A stretch of 33,117 nucleotides of DNA from Prevotellaceae bacterium (GTDB lineage: Bacteria; Bacteroidota; Bacteroidia; Bacteroidales; Bacteroidaceae), in NCBI GenBank assembly GCA_021204845.1, contig JAJPYT010000133.1, forward strand, positions 1 through 33,117, in the 5' to 3' direction. The notes beneath the pieces are model-generated. The model was not told the origin of the DNA. It searched no databases and saw only the letters and a list, made by a program, of their open reading frames with translations. This document shows, piece by piece, positions 9,181-18,921 of this stretch (positions are counted from its first letter, which is position 1; each line of letters opens with the position of its first letter). Position numbers and translations under genes: made by a program.

Positions 9181-10505
9181 GTTCGAAGAGAATTGCCATT
9201 TTGGGCGCGGGAATGAGCGGAGCCGGAACAGCCATTCTGGCACAGAAGCAGGGAATTGAGGCTTTCGTGAGCGACGCTGGAAAAATAAAGGAAGAGTATA
9301 AACAACTCTTCAGTGAGCACGGAATACACTGGGAAGAGGGACGGCACACGACAGAGGAGATTCTGAGCGCTGACGAGGTAGTGAAAAGTCCGGGAATACC
9401 TGACAGCGCACCTATCGTGCAGAAACTGGTGCAAAAGGGCATACCCGTGCTGAGCGAACTGGAATTTGCCAAACGCTACAGCCATGGCAAGACCATCTGC
9501 GTAACGGGAAGCAACGGCAAGACAACGACCACCACGCTGATACACTACATAATGCAAAGGGCAGGACTCGACGTGGGGCTGGCTGGCAACATAGGGAACT
9601 CTTACGCCAGGCAGGTGGCTGAAGGCGACCACGACTGGTACGTGATAGAGGTAAGCTCGTTCCAGTTAGATAACATGTTCGACTTCAGAGCCGACATAGC
9701 CGTGCTGATGAACATAACACCCGACCATCTCGACCGCTACGACTTTTATCTGCAAAACTACGTGGACTCGAAGATGCGCATAATACAGAACCAAAGGGAG
9801 GAGGATCACTTCGTATATTGGAAACAGGACGAGCACATAGACACGGAACTTATAAAACGCCTCTCTTGCGGTTATGCCCCGCAACCTACCCTCTCGAGCC
9901 AGCCCGCGAGGGGGGGACATCCCACAATGTGTCCATTCGTGGACGAGGACTTCGAGAGACTGAGACTGGAATTCTCACAGATGGGGCAACATAACAAGCG
10001 CAATGCCCTCGCCGCTTACATAGCGACAAAACTGGCTGGCATAGACGAGGGGCTGATAATGCAGTGCCTGAAAGACTTCCCAGGAGTGGAGCATAGACTG
10101 GAGAGAGTGACAGAGAAGGCAGGTGTGCTGTATATCAACGACTCTAAGGCGACAAACGTGGACGCCTGCCATGTGGCACTGGTAGCTATGGAGAGACCAA
10201 CGGTGCTGATAGTGGGCGGACTGGACAAAGGAAACGACTACGCTACTATCACCCCATTGGTTAGGGAAAAATGTGTGGGACTGGTATATCTCGGAGCCGA
10301 CAACAAAAAACTGCACGAAGCGTTTGACGGGCTGGGGCTGCCCGTGGCTGACACGCACACGATGAAGGACTGTGTAGAGGCATGCGCACAGATGGCAAAG
10401 GAGGGAGACACAGTGTTGCTGAGCCCATGCTGCGCCAGCTTCGACCTGTTTGAGAACATGGAAGACAGGGGAGAACAGTTCAAGACACTCGTGAAGGCAC
10501 TATAA
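9177..10505 (+). CDS. murD: UDP-N-acetylmuramoylalanine--D-glutamate ligase
   Basis: MSSKRIAILGAGMSGAGTAIL, ICVTGSNGKTTTTTLIHYI, VIEVSSFQLDNM, MNITPDHLDRY, INDSKATNVDACHVAL, LSPCCASFDLFENMEDRGEQF. The start is in an ATGA overlap with mraY; the 8925 start in the track is a spurious upstream extension. Confidence 0.97.
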   Translation: MSSKRIAILGAGMSGAGTAILAQKQGIEAFVSDAGKIKEEYKQLFSEHGIHWEEGRHTTEEILSADEVVKSPGIPDSAPIVQKLVQKGIPVLSELEFAKRYSHGKTICVTGSNGKTTTTTLIHYIMQRAGLDVGLAGNIGNSYARQVAEGDHDWYVIEVSSFQLDNMFDFRADIAVLMNITPDHLDRYDFYLQNYVDSKMRIIQNQREEDHFVYWKQDEHIDTELIKRLSCGYAPQPTLSSQPARGGHPTMCPFVDEDFERLRLEFSQMGQHNKRNALAAYIATKLAGIDEGLIMQCLKDFPGVEHRLERVTEKAGVLYINDSKATNVDACHVALVAMERPTVLIVGGLDKGNDYATITPLVREKCVGLVYLGADNKKLHEAFDGLGLPVADTHTMKDCVEACAQMAKEGDTVLLSPCCASFDLFENMEDRGEQFKTLVKAL

Positions 10506-10528
10506 ATAACTAAGTTCAAAGACGGAAG

Positions 10529-11746
10529 ATGTTAGGCATAACAAATAAGAAAGGACTGGTGAGGGGTGACCTCTACATCTGGCTAATACTGTTAGTGCTG
10601 AGCTTGATATCCATAGTGGAAGTATACAGTGCGTCCAGTAATATGTCATATGTGGACGGACGCTACTGGACCCCAGTGATACAGCACGGTTGCCTGGTAG
10701 GCTTAGGGCTGGTTTTGGCATGGCTTATGCACATAACCAACCTTGGAATCATCAAGCTCATACTGTTTCTGGCTTACCCCTTGTCCATAGTGTTGCTGAT
10801 AATTGTACTGTTCACAGGCAGGGATGTGAACGGTGCGGCACGCTTCATTCCCATATTTGGCTTCACCTTCCAACCGTCGGAAATGGCGAAGATAGCGCTC
10901 GTAGGCATGGCATCGCTGATTCTCTCGCTCGGATATGACAAGGAAAAGAGGCAGACCAATGATAAATACTTTTGGGCGATGATAGTGTGCACACTGATAG
11001 TCTGTCTGCTGATATTCTCGGAGAACCTGTCAACTGCCATCATCATAGGCGTTGTGATGGTAGTACTGGCGTGGATTGCCTCACCGCCCAGAAAGGTGTT
11101 CTACGGCATCTGCCTGACATTGGCTATAGTGGCACTCGTGGGATACCAGACAATGAAGCATGTGCCGCAAAGCTTCTACTCACATCTGGAGGACACGAAA
11201 CTGCACCGCCTGACCACCTGGATACACCGTGTGCAAAAAGAAGACAAACTGCCCGACAACCCCCGCGACTATGACGTGTACGAGAACATACAGGTGACAC
11301 ACGCGCAAATAGCGATAGCCACCTGCGGAATTAAGGGAAGAGGCGTGGGACAAAGCGTGGAGAGGGACTTCCTGCCACAGGCATACTCGGACTTCATCTA
11401 CGCCATTATCATAGAGGAAGGCGGATTGCTGGAAGGGGCTTTGGTGATGCTGCTGTACTTGGGACTGTTATATCGCTGCATACTGATTGCCCGAAAGTGC
11501 AAGAACAAATATCCCGCCTATCTCGTCATGGGCATTGCGCTGATGCTGGTGACACAAGCTATGGTGAACATGGCGGTGGCGGTGGGAGCGCTTCCTGTGA
11601 CAGGACAGACCTTGCCGCTGGTGAGCAAGGGCGGAACGTCGATACTTATGTGCAACATAGCCATAGGGATAATACTGAAAGTAAGCTACGGCGCAAAAAA
11701 GATAGAAAAGAAAGAAGAGACTGCAGAAACAGTTGTCACAGCATAA
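10529..11746 (+). CDS. ftsW: Lipid II polymerase / SEDS-family cell division protein
   Basis: SEDS polytopic protein: SASSNMSYVDGRYWTPVIQHG, GAARFIPIFGFTFQPSEMAKIALV, FIYAIIIEEGGLLEGALVMLLYLGLLYRCI, LPVTGQTLPLVSKGGTSIL. FtsW rather than RodA by dcw position. Confidence 0.94.
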   Translation: MLGITNKKGLVRGDLYIWLILLVLSLISIVEVYSASSNMSYVDGRYWTPVIQHGCLVGLGLVLAWLMHITNLGIIKLILFLAYPLSIVLLIIVLFTGRDVNGAARFIPIFGFTFQPSEMAKIALVGMASLILSLGYDKEKRQTNDKYFWAMIVCTLIVCLLIFSENLSTAIIIGVVMVVLAWIASPPRKVFYGICLTLAIVALVGYQTMKHVPQSFYSHLEDTKLHRLTTWIHRVQKEDKLPDNPRDYDVYENIQVTHAQIAIATCGIKGRGVGQSVERDFLPQAYSDFIYAIIIEEGGLLEGALVMLLYLGLLYRCILIARKCKNKYPAYLVMGIALMLVTQAMVNMAVAVGALPVTGQTLPLVSKGGTSILMCNIAIGIILKVSYGAKKIEKKEETAETVVTA

Positions 11747-11753
11747 AAGCGAA

Positions 11754-12869
11754 ATGATGAAAAGGCTCAGAGTTATTATTAGTGGCGGAGGAACAGGAGG
11801 GCACATCTTCCCTGCCGTGAGCATCGCTAATGCCATACGCGAACTACAACCCGAGGCGGAAATACTCTTCACAGGTGCTGAAGGGCGTATGGAGATGCAA
11901 CGAGTGCCTGCCGCTGGCTACAAGATAGTGGGACTGCCTGTGAGGGGCCTGCTGCGCCCCCTGTGGAGAATCGGCAACATAAAGGTGCTCATCGATTTCT
12001 ACAAAAGCAAGAAGATAGCCTTGAAGACGATCAAAGAGTTCAAGCCCGACGTGGCTGTGGGCGTGGGAGGCTATGCCAGTTCCGCCACACTGAACGCGGC
12101 CCACGAAGTGGGAGTGCCTCTGCTCATTCAGGAGCAGAACAGCTTCGCGGGACTGACTAACAAGACTCTCGCCAAGAAGGCAGACAGAATATGCGTGGCA
12201 TACGAGGGAATGGAGCGTTTCTTTCCGAAAGAACGCATAATGCTGACGGGCAACCCCGTTAGGCAGGGACTGCTGGACCCTACGCTCACGAAGACAGAAT
12301 CGTCGGCTATATTCCAACTCGACCCTGACCTGCCTACCATCCTGCTTATAGGAGGCAGTTTAGGTGCACGCACGATGAATGAGAGCGTGCTTGGAAACCT
12401 GAAACTCATAGCGCAGTCGGGCGTACAGCTGATATGGCAAACGGGAGCCAACTACTTCGAAAAAGTGCAGGAGAGACTGGAACAATACGGAAAACCGAAG
12501 AACATATACGTGACGGACTTCATATCGCGAATGGAACAAGCCTACAAAGCCGCGGACATAGTGGTGTCGAGAGCAGGGGCAAGCAGCATAAGCGAACTAT
12601 GCCTATTAGGCAAGCCAAGCATACTGGTACCCTCGCCAAACGTGGCTGAAGACCACCAGACGCACAATGCGATGGCTCTGGTGAAGAAAAACGCCGCGGT
12701 GATGATAAAAGACGAGGATGCGGTGAAGCAGCTGATGCCTACAGCCATCAGAATGGCGAACGACAAAGAAAGGCTGAAGGAGATTGGCGGCAACGCCTAC
12801 AAGATGGCGTTCAAAGACTCGGCACTGGTGATAGCCACCGAGGTGATAAAATTAGCCAAGGGGAAATAA
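11754..12869 (+). CDS. murG: UDP-GlcNAc--undecaprenyl-P-P-MurNAc-pentapeptide N-acetylglucosaminyltransferase
   Basis: RVIISGGGTGGHIFPAVSIANAI, PDVAVGVGGYASSATLNAAHEVGVPLLIQEQNSFAGLTNK, GGSLGARTMNESV, VVSRAGASSISELCLLGKPSILVPSPNVAEDHQTHNAMAL. Confidence 0.97.
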   Translation: MMKRLRVIISGGGTGGHIFPAVSIANAIRELQPEAEILFTGAEGRMEMQRVPAAGYKIVGLPVRGLLRPLWRIGNIKVLIDFYKSKKIALKTIKEFKPDVAVGVGGYASSATLNAAHEVGVPLLIQEQNSFAGLTNKTLAKKADRICVAYEGMERFFPKERIMLTGNPVRQGLLDPTLTKTESSAIFQLDPDLPTILLIGGSLGARTMNESVLGNLKLIAQSGVQLIWQTGANYFEKVQERLEQYGKPKNIYVTDFISRMEQAYKAADIVVSRAGASSISELCLLGKPSILVPSPNVAEDHQTHNAMALVKKNAAVMIKDEDAVKQLMPTAIRMANDKERLKEIGGNAYKMAFKDSALVIATEVIKLAKGK

Positions 12870-12876
12870 GAGAAAA

Positions 12877-14256
12877 ATGGAACTGAAAGATATAAAAGCG
12901 GTGTACTTCGTGGGGATAGGCGGCATTGGCATGAGCGCCCTGGCACGCTATTTCATGCAACACGGCAAAGTGGTGGCAGGGTATGACCGCACCCCGAGCG
13001 AGCTGACAGAGAAGTTGCGTAAGGAAGGTGCCCTTGTCCACTACGAGGAGGACGTTGACGCCATCCCTGAGTCCTGCAAGTGCCCTCAGTCTTGCCTGGT
13101 GGTGTACACTCCTGCTATCCCGGCTGAGCATAAGGAGTTGGTATATTTCCGCCAAAACGGTTTCGAGATAGAGAAACGTGCCCAAATCTTGGGTACTCTC
13201 ACACGCACGCACAAAGGGCTCTGCGTGGCTGGCACACACGGAAAGACAACCACCAGCAGTATGGCGGCTCACCTGCTGCACCAAAGCCCAGTGGACTGCA
13301 ACGCCTTCCTCGGTGGCATAACGAAGAACTACGGGACAAACTATATACTTAGCAAGCGAAGCGATTACGTGGTGATAGAGGCGGACGAATTCGACCGCTC
13401 GTTCCACTGGCTCTCGCCCTTTGCCAGCGTGATAACCGCCACTGATGCCGACCATCTCGACATCTATGGCACAGAGGAGGCTTACCTCGAATCGTTCAGG
13501 AAATACACGGGCCTCATCGTCCCCGACGGTTACCTAATACTGCACACGGGACTGAAACTAAAGCCAGATACACAGGAAGGAGTGACAACTTACACTTACA
13601 GCCGCGAGGAGGGTGACTTCCACGCCCAAGACGTGAGGATTGGCGACGGGGAAATCTCTTTCACCCTCGTGTCTCCCCTCGGGAACATAGAGGGCATACG
13701 CCTTGGAGTGCCAGTGAGCGTGAACATAGAGAATGGCATAGCCGCCATGGCTCTGGCTCAAATAGCGGGGGTGGAAGCCAAAGACATCCGTCGCGGCATG
13801 GCAAGTTTCCGTGGTGTGGACAGGCGGTTCGACTTCCACGTGCACCGGTCGGACATGGCTTATCTGAGCGACTATGCGCACCACCCTGCAGAGATACGCC
13901 AGAGCATACTCAGCGTGAAAGAGCTTTATGCGGGCAGGCGCATAAAGGGCATATTCCAGCCTCATCTTTACACACGCACACGAGACTTTTACAAGGACTT
14001 CGCGGCAGCTCTCTCCCTCCTCGATGACGTGGTGATAACGGACATATATCCAGCCCGCGAGCAACCCATAGAGGGAGTGACCAGCGAGTTGATATACGAC
14101 CTCCTGCGCCCTGGGATGAAGAAACGCCTCTGCCATAAGGAGGAGATACCTGAGATTATAAGGCAAGGGGGCTTCGACGTGCTCATCACACTCGGGGCAG
14201 GAGACATTGAGAACTATGCGCCCATCATCACGCGCATATTAAACGGAGAAGAATGA
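12877..14256 (+). CDS. murC: UDP-N-acetylmuramate--L-alanine ligase
   Basis: VYFVGIGGIGMSALARYF, CVAGTHGKTTTSSMAAHLL, VVIEADEFDRSFHWLSP, DYAHHPAEIRQSIL, FQPHLYTRTRDF. Confidence 0.97.
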   Translation: MELKDIKAVYFVGIGGIGMSALARYFMQHGKVVAGYDRTPSELTEKLRKEGALVHYEEDVDAIPESCKCPQSCLVVYTPAIPAEHKELVYFRQNGFEIEKRAQILGTLTRTHKGLCVAGTHGKTTTSSMAAHLLHQSPVDCNAFLGGITKNYGTNYILSKRSDYVVIEADEFDRSFHWLSPFASVITATDADHLDIYGTEEAYLESFRKYTGLIVPDGYLILHTGLKLKPDTQEGVTTYTYSREEGDFHAQDVRIGDGEISFTLVSPLGNIEGIRLGVPVSVNIENGIAAMALAQIAGVEAKDIRRGMASFRGVDRRFDFHVHRSDMAYLSDYAHHPAEIRQSILSVKELYAGRRIKGIFQPHLYTRTRDFYKDFAAALSLLDDVVITDIYPAREQPIEGVTSELIYDLLRPGMKKRLCHKEEIPEIIRQGGFDVLITLGAGDIENYAPIITRILNGEE

Positions 14257-14999
14257 GAGCAGGCAGCGTCATATCCACCATACTGAAGTATCTCGTGCTA
14301 CTCGCCATAGTAGCGTATCTGGTGTTTGTGGTTATTGAGGTCATCCGCCCAGCCGAGAACGAGGTGTGCACTGGAGTTGAGCTGTGCCTTGAGGGCGATA
14401 CCACAAACACGCTCATAGACCGCAGTGGTATCATCAGGATACTCTCCTCACACAAGATGGTTATAGAGGGTCGTCCTTTCAGAGAACTGGACATCAAGAG
14501 AATAGACAGCCTCTTGCAGAGCAACCCTTACGTGGACACTGTGGTCTCCTACCCCAGTTCCTCGGGCGAACTGTGCATACGGATGAGGCTGGCTGAACCC
14601 CTGTTGCACATAATCCCCGAGTCGGGAAAGGAATTCTATCTCGACCGTCAGGGTCGCATACTACCGGCAGGAGGACTTAACACCAATCTTTGCATTGTAA
14701 CGGGCAACGTCACGCGGCAGTTCATCAAGGACCACTTGCTCTCCCTTGCCACGATAGTGAACGACGACCCTTACTGGCGCTTGCAGGCGCAACAGATAAA
14801 CGTGACGGAAAAGAGGGAGATACAATTGATTCCGCGCACAGGCAACCACACGGTGATTCTGGGCGACTCCGCAAAAATGGTGGAGAAGCTACAGAGGGTA
14901 CGCCTGTTCTACGAGAAAGGAATGCCAGAAGTGGGATGGAACACTTACAAGACCATCAATGCAGAATATAACGGTCAAATAGTATGTACAAGGAAGTAA
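14253..14999 (+). CDS. ftsQ: FtsQ/DivIB-like cell division protein
   Basis: N-terminal TM (ILKYLVLLAIVAYLVFVVIEVI), FTHB/POTRA-like region (IDSLLQSNPYVDTVVSYPSSSGELCIRMRLAEPLLHI...FYLDRQGRILP), position between murC and ftsA; ATGA overlap with murC. Confidence 0.85.
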   Translation: MRAGSVISTILKYLVLLAIVAYLVFVVIEVIRPAENEVCTGVELCLEGDTTNTLIDRSGIIRILSSHKMVIEGRPFRELDIKRIDSLLQSNPYVDTVVSYPSSSGELCIRMRLAEPLLHIIPESGKEFYLDRQGRILPAGGLNTNLCIVTGNVTRQFIKDHLLSLATIVNDDPYWRLQAQQINVTEKREIQLIPRTGNHTVILGDSAKMVEKLQRVRLFYEKGMPEVGWNTYKTINAEYNGQIVCTRK

Positions 15000-15020
15000 A
15001 CAACAAAAACATATAAAACT

Positions 15021-16358
15021 ATGGGAGCAGAACAAAACATTATCGTGGCTTTCGAATTCGGCTCGTCCGCTGTGTGCGGTATAGCTGGATACAAGAAATC
15101 TGATGGGACGCTCAAAATCCTCGACATCGAGATTGAAAAGACAGCCGAGGGTGTCCGCAGAGGTGTCATCTACAACATCGATGTCACCACCACTGCCATC
15201 GCGAACATTGTCAGCCGCATGAACAAGAAGCTGGAAATGCGGGTGAAGAGGGCTTACGTGGGTCTCGGGGGACAGTCGCTGCACACCGTCGGCAACACCA
15301 TCACCCGCAACCTTGAAACTACCGTGAAGATAACAACCGAACTGATGGACAACCTCAACGACAACAACATAGCGACGGAATACCCAGACTCCAAGATTTA
15401 CGATGTCATTCCGCAGGAGTTCCTCGTGGGGCATCATTCAGTGACGAATGCCGTGGGCATACAAACCGACAAGATAGAAGCCAACTACCTGAACGTCGTG
15501 GCACGCGACATCTTAGACGAGAACATCAAGCAATGCATGCAAAAGGCAGGGCTGGAGATTGTAGACACGTTCATATCCCCCATAGCCTTGGCGGACTCTC
15601 TGCTCGCCGACAACGATAAGCGCTCTGGCTGCGCTCTCGTTGACTTCGGTGCCGGCACCACCACCGTGTCTCTCTATACCAACAACATTTTGCGCCACAT
15701 GACGGTGCTGCCCCTTGGCGGCAACAATATCACAACAGACATAGTGAACAGCAAGCAGGTCTACACCGAGGAGGCGGAAGCCTTGAAAAGGAAATACGGC
15801 GTTGCATACATAGCGGCGGAGACCGACAAGCCGCAGCAAATTCCTGTCAGCAACAACCGCACCATCGACGAGAACGACCTCCAGAACATCATAGGCGCAA
15901 GACAGGAGGAGATAATCGTCAACGTGTGGCAGCAGATCAAAGACTCAAGCGAAAAACTGCTCGGTGGCATCGTCACCACAGGCGGTGCTGCGCAGATACG
16001 CGATATGACAGAAGCCATAAAGCACTTCACTGGCTTCGACCGTGTGAAGGCGGCCAAGTCGCTTATCATCAGCGCTGAGGTCTCTTCTGGCATAGACACC
16101 CCACAAGACACTAATATCGACACTCTCATAGCCTTGCTTATGCACGGAACAGAAAATTGCGTAAGCGAGAACCCCTCAGTCACCGCCGCGTCTTTCCCTG
16201 AGCAGGAACCCGAAAAAGCACCAATCCAGGAGGTCGTGATTCCTGAAGCTCCAGAGGAGGAACAGTCCCAAAAGCCCACCCTCGCCAAGAAAATAAGAAA
16301 GGCTGGTCTATGGCTCAGGAACATGCTGAACGAGCAAAGCGAAGAGGAGGAAGATTAA
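15021..16358 (+). CDS. ftsA: Cell division protein FtsA
   Basis: Actin-fold motifs: IVAFEFGSSAVCGIAGYK, KRAYVGLGGQSLHTV, ALVDFGAGTTTVSLYTNNILRHMTVLPLGGNNITTDI, GGIVTTGGAAQIRDM. Amphipathic segment near the C-terminus followed by an acidic tail. Confidence 0.96.
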   Translation: MGAEQNIIVAFEFGSSAVCGIAGYKKSDGTLKILDIEIEKTAEGVRRGVIYNIDVTTTAIANIVSRMNKKLEMRVKRAYVGLGGQSLHTVGNTITRNLETTVKITTELMDNLNDNNIATEYPDSKIYDVIPQEFLVGHHSVTNAVGIQTDKIEANYLNVVARDILDENIKQCMQKAGLEIVDTFISPIALADSLLADNDKRSGCALVDFGAGTTTVSLYTNNILRHMTVLPLGGNNITTDIVNSKQVYTEEAEALKRKYGVAYIAAETDKPQQIPVSNNRTIDENDLQNIIGARQEEIIVNVWQQIKDSSEKLLGGIVTTGGAAQIRDMTEAIKHFTGFDRVKAAKSLIISAEVSSGIDTPQDTNIDTLIALLMHGTENCVSENPSVTAASFPEQEPEKAPIQEVVIPEAPEEEQSQKPTLAKKIRKAGLWLRNMLNEQSEEEED

Positions 16359-16380
16359 CCATTAGTTACACTGTAATATC

Positions 16381-17682
16381 ATGAACGTAGAAGATAAGAA
16401 TATGGAACAGAACGAAGGAATCGCATTCACAGGCTTCAGCGTCAACAACCCCAGCATAATAAAAGTAATAGGTGTAGGCGGAGGCGGAGGTAACGCTGTA
16501 AACCACATGTACAACGAGGGCATTCACGGTGTCACCTACCTTGTCTGCAACACCGACAGCAAGGCGCTCTCCGACAGCCCTGTGCCCAACAAGCTACAAC
16601 TCGGTAAAGACGGGCTGGGAGCCGGCAACCGTCCCGAACGTGCCAAGAAAGCCGCACAGGAGAGCATAGACGAGATAAAGAGCAAGCTCGACGACGGCAC
16701 ACGCATGGTATTCATCACCGCCGGCATGGGAGGCGGAACAGGAACTGGCGCTGCACCAATCGTGGCACAGTGCGCCAAGGACATGGGCATACTCACCGTG
16801 GGCATAGTCACCATACCCTTTCTCTTTGAGGGAATGAAGAAGATAGACCAGGCCCTCGACGGTGTGGAGGAACTTACCAAGCACGTGGACGCCACACTCG
16901 TGATCAACAACGAACGCCTGCGCGAGATATATCCTGAACTCACTGTCATCAACGCCTTCGCCAAGGCTAACGACACCCTCTCTGTGGCGGCACGCAGCAT
17001 TGCCGACATCATCACCATGCACGGCATCATAAACCTCGATTTCCAGGACGTGACGACAGTGCTCAAGGACGGTGGCGTGGCAGTGATGAGCACTGGTTAT
17101 GCGGCTGGTGAGAACCGTGTGACCAATGCCATCAACGAGGCGCTTAACTCTCCCCTCCTCAACAACAATAACATCTTCAATTCCAAGAAAGTACTCCTGA
17201 ACATCAACTTTGCCCAAGAGAATCCCAATGACGAGATGAAGATGGAGGAAATGAACGAGATACACGAATTCATGGGCAAGTTCCGCAAAGACGTAGAGAC
17301 AAAATGGGGACTCGCCACTGACCCCTCGCTGAAGAACAAGGTGAAGATAACCTTGCTCGCCACAGGCTTTGGACTGGAGAGCGTGCCAGGTCTGCAGAAA
17401 GCCATAGACGAGAAGGAGACAAGAGACCAGGAGGGACAGGAAGACAGAAGATTGAAGTACTATCCCACCGACGAAAACACGGGTCCACGAAAGAAGAAAC
17501 ACCTCTACATCTTCCAGCCAGAGGATATGGACAACGACGAGGTCATCTCTAAAGTGGAAGCTCTCCCCACCTACAAGCGCACACGCGAGGAACTTAAGCA
17601 AATAAAGAAAAAGAACGCGGATAGCGCAATGCCGATCTCAACCAATGCCGACGAAAGCGAGAATAACAGAGTAACCTTCTAA
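16381..17682 (+). CDS. ftsZ: Cell division GTPase FtsZ
   Basis: IKVIGVGGGGGNAVNHMYNEGIHGVTYLVCNTDSKALSDS, FITAGMGGGTGTGAAPIVAQCAKDMGILTVGIVTIPF (tubulin signature), TGFGLESVPGLQ. Confidence 0.98.
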   Translation: MNVEDKNMEQNEGIAFTGFSVNNPSIIKVIGVGGGGGNAVNHMYNEGIHGVTYLVCNTDSKALSDSPVPNKLQLGKDGLGAGNRPERAKKAAQESIDEIKSKLDDGTRMVFITAGMGGGTGTGAAPIVAQCAKDMGILTVGIVTIPFLFEGMKKIDQALDGVEELTKHVDATLVINNERLREIYPELTVINAFAKANDTLSVAARSIADIITMHGIINLDFQDVTTVLKDGGVAVMSTGYAAGENRVTNAINEALNSPLLNNNNIFNSKKVLLNINFAQENPNDEMKMEEMNEIHEFMGKFRKDVETKWGLATDPSLKNKVKITLLATGFGLESVPGLQKAIDEKETRDQEGQEDRRLKYYPTDENTGPRKKKHLYIFQPEDMDNDEVISKVEALPTYKRTREELKQIKKKNADSAMPISTNADESENNRVTF

Positions 17683-17695
17683 AAAACACAATACT

Positions 17696-18142
17696 ATGCT
17701 GTTTGAACAAATAAGCAAAGACATAGCCAGCGCCATGAAAGCCAGGGACAAGGTAAGGCTGGAGGCACTGCGTAATATCAAGAAGTATTTCCTCGAGGCA
17801 AAGACAGCCCCAGGTGCCAACGACGAACTCACCGACGAGTCAGCGTTGAAGATAATAGCCAAAATGGCTAAACAGGGCAAGGATGCGGCTAAAATCTTTG
17901 CCGAGCAGAACCGTCAGGACCTTGCCGACGGTGAACTGGCGCAAGTGGCAGTCTACGAGGAATATCTGCCTAAACAGATGAGCCAGAGCGAACTGGAAGA
18001 GGCGCTGAAGGCTATCATTGCCCAAGTGGGTGCCACCAGCGCCAAGGACATGGGCAAGGTGATGGGCGTCGCCACAAAAGCTTTGGCTGGCAAGGCGGAC
18101 GGACGAGCCATAAGTGCCGCTGTGAAAGCCTTACTGGCTTAA
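17696..18142 (+). CDS. GatB/YqeY domain-containing protein
   Basis: MLFEQISKDIASAMKARDKVRLEALRNIKKYFLEAKT...EEYLPKQMSQSELEEALKAIIAQVGATSAKDMGKVMGVATKALAGKADGRAISAAVKALL: YqeY-type. Confidence 0.92.
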   Translation: MLFEQISKDIASAMKARDKVRLEALRNIKKYFLEAKTAPGANDELTDESALKIIAKMAKQGKDAAKIFAEQNRQDLADGELAQVAVYEEYLPKQMSQSELEEALKAIIAQVGATSAKDMGKVMGVATKALAGKADGRAISAAVKALLA

Positions 18143-18799
18143 CACTTCACGCAGGATAGCAAGCGACTTCAACTCAGGGAAACCAGCAATGTGAAGTCTG
18201 TAGTAGTCGTTTATCACCTTCAATAGACGGCTACGTTGTGTGGCGCTGAAGCGGAAAAGGTGCATTGTGCCGTAGTTCATGCGCAACACCAGGGGCAACA
18301 TGCGAGCCTCATCACCGCTCAGCAGTGGCGTGATTTCCTCCTCGTTGGGCCATATTCCCAGAAAACGTGTAAGACGCAGGAGGAAAGTGGCTGGAAAGTT
18401 CGCAAGGCGGCGGTCTCTGTTGTCAAGCCACAACAAAGAATCTACAAGGAACTCGAAGAGCTGGGGATTAGGTTGCTCGTTCCTAAGCGTGTAATACAGG
18501 AACTCCGCGAGGAAGAGGGCGATTGTTTCCTTTATGGGTTGATAAGGAAGCGAACGGTAAGGCTCGTCCACACGCACATCCTTGACCCTTAGCAAATTTT
18601 TCCCCTCACGATAGTCGAAGTCAATCTCCAATATAGCCAAAGGAGAGAGCATGAGACTCCGCGTCACCGACCTTCTCGACCGGGGGCTGCCTACAATGAA
18701 GCCCAGCGTCCCGTACTTGTCAGTATACACGTCGCAAATGACACTGGTGTCGCCATACTTCACCGTGTGTACTACAATACCTCTTACTTTCTCCAGCAT
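18131..18799 (-). CDS. recO: DNA repair protein RecO
   Basis: MLEKVRGIVVHTVKYGDTSVICDVYTDKYGTLGFIVGSPRSRRSVTRSLMLSPLAILEIDFDYREGKNLLRVKD...FLAEFLYYTLR: Bacteroidales RecO. The 3' end overlaps the YqeY gene by 12 bp. Confidence 0.9.
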   Translation of the reverse strand: MLEKVRGIVVHTVKYGDTSVICDVYTDKYGTLGFIVGSPRSRRSVTRSLMLSPLAILEIDFDYREGKNLLRVKDVRVDEPYRSLPYQPIKETIALFLAEFLYYTLRNEQPNPQLFEFLVDSLLWLDNRDRRLANFPATFLLRLTRFLGIWPNEEEITPLLSGDEARMLPLVLRMNYGTMHLFRFSATQRSRLLKVINDYYRLHIAGFPELKSLAILREVLSQ

Positions 18800-18888
18800 T
18801 ACGCCCGCTAAGATAGTGAAATAGAATTATTCCAAGTCCAGTGAAGTCTTGTTTTTTCTTGTCAGTGGCAAGATTTTACTTCATTCGT

Positions 18889-18919
18889 TTTGCTGTTTGC
18901 CCGAAATAAACTACCTTTG
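18889..18919 (+). promoter_or_regulatory. Promoter of the tRNA-Glu/rpsT unit
   Basis: TTTG (18889-18892) - 19 bp - TACCTTTG (18912-18919): strong match to the Bacteroidota sigma-ABfr consensus. Confidence 0.75.
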
Positions 18920-18921
18920 CA

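Noticed and set aside
18841-18880. Terminator hairpin CTTG..CAAG before the tRNA promoter
   Set aside because: Stem is only 4 bp and the following T-run is interrupted; not supportable.
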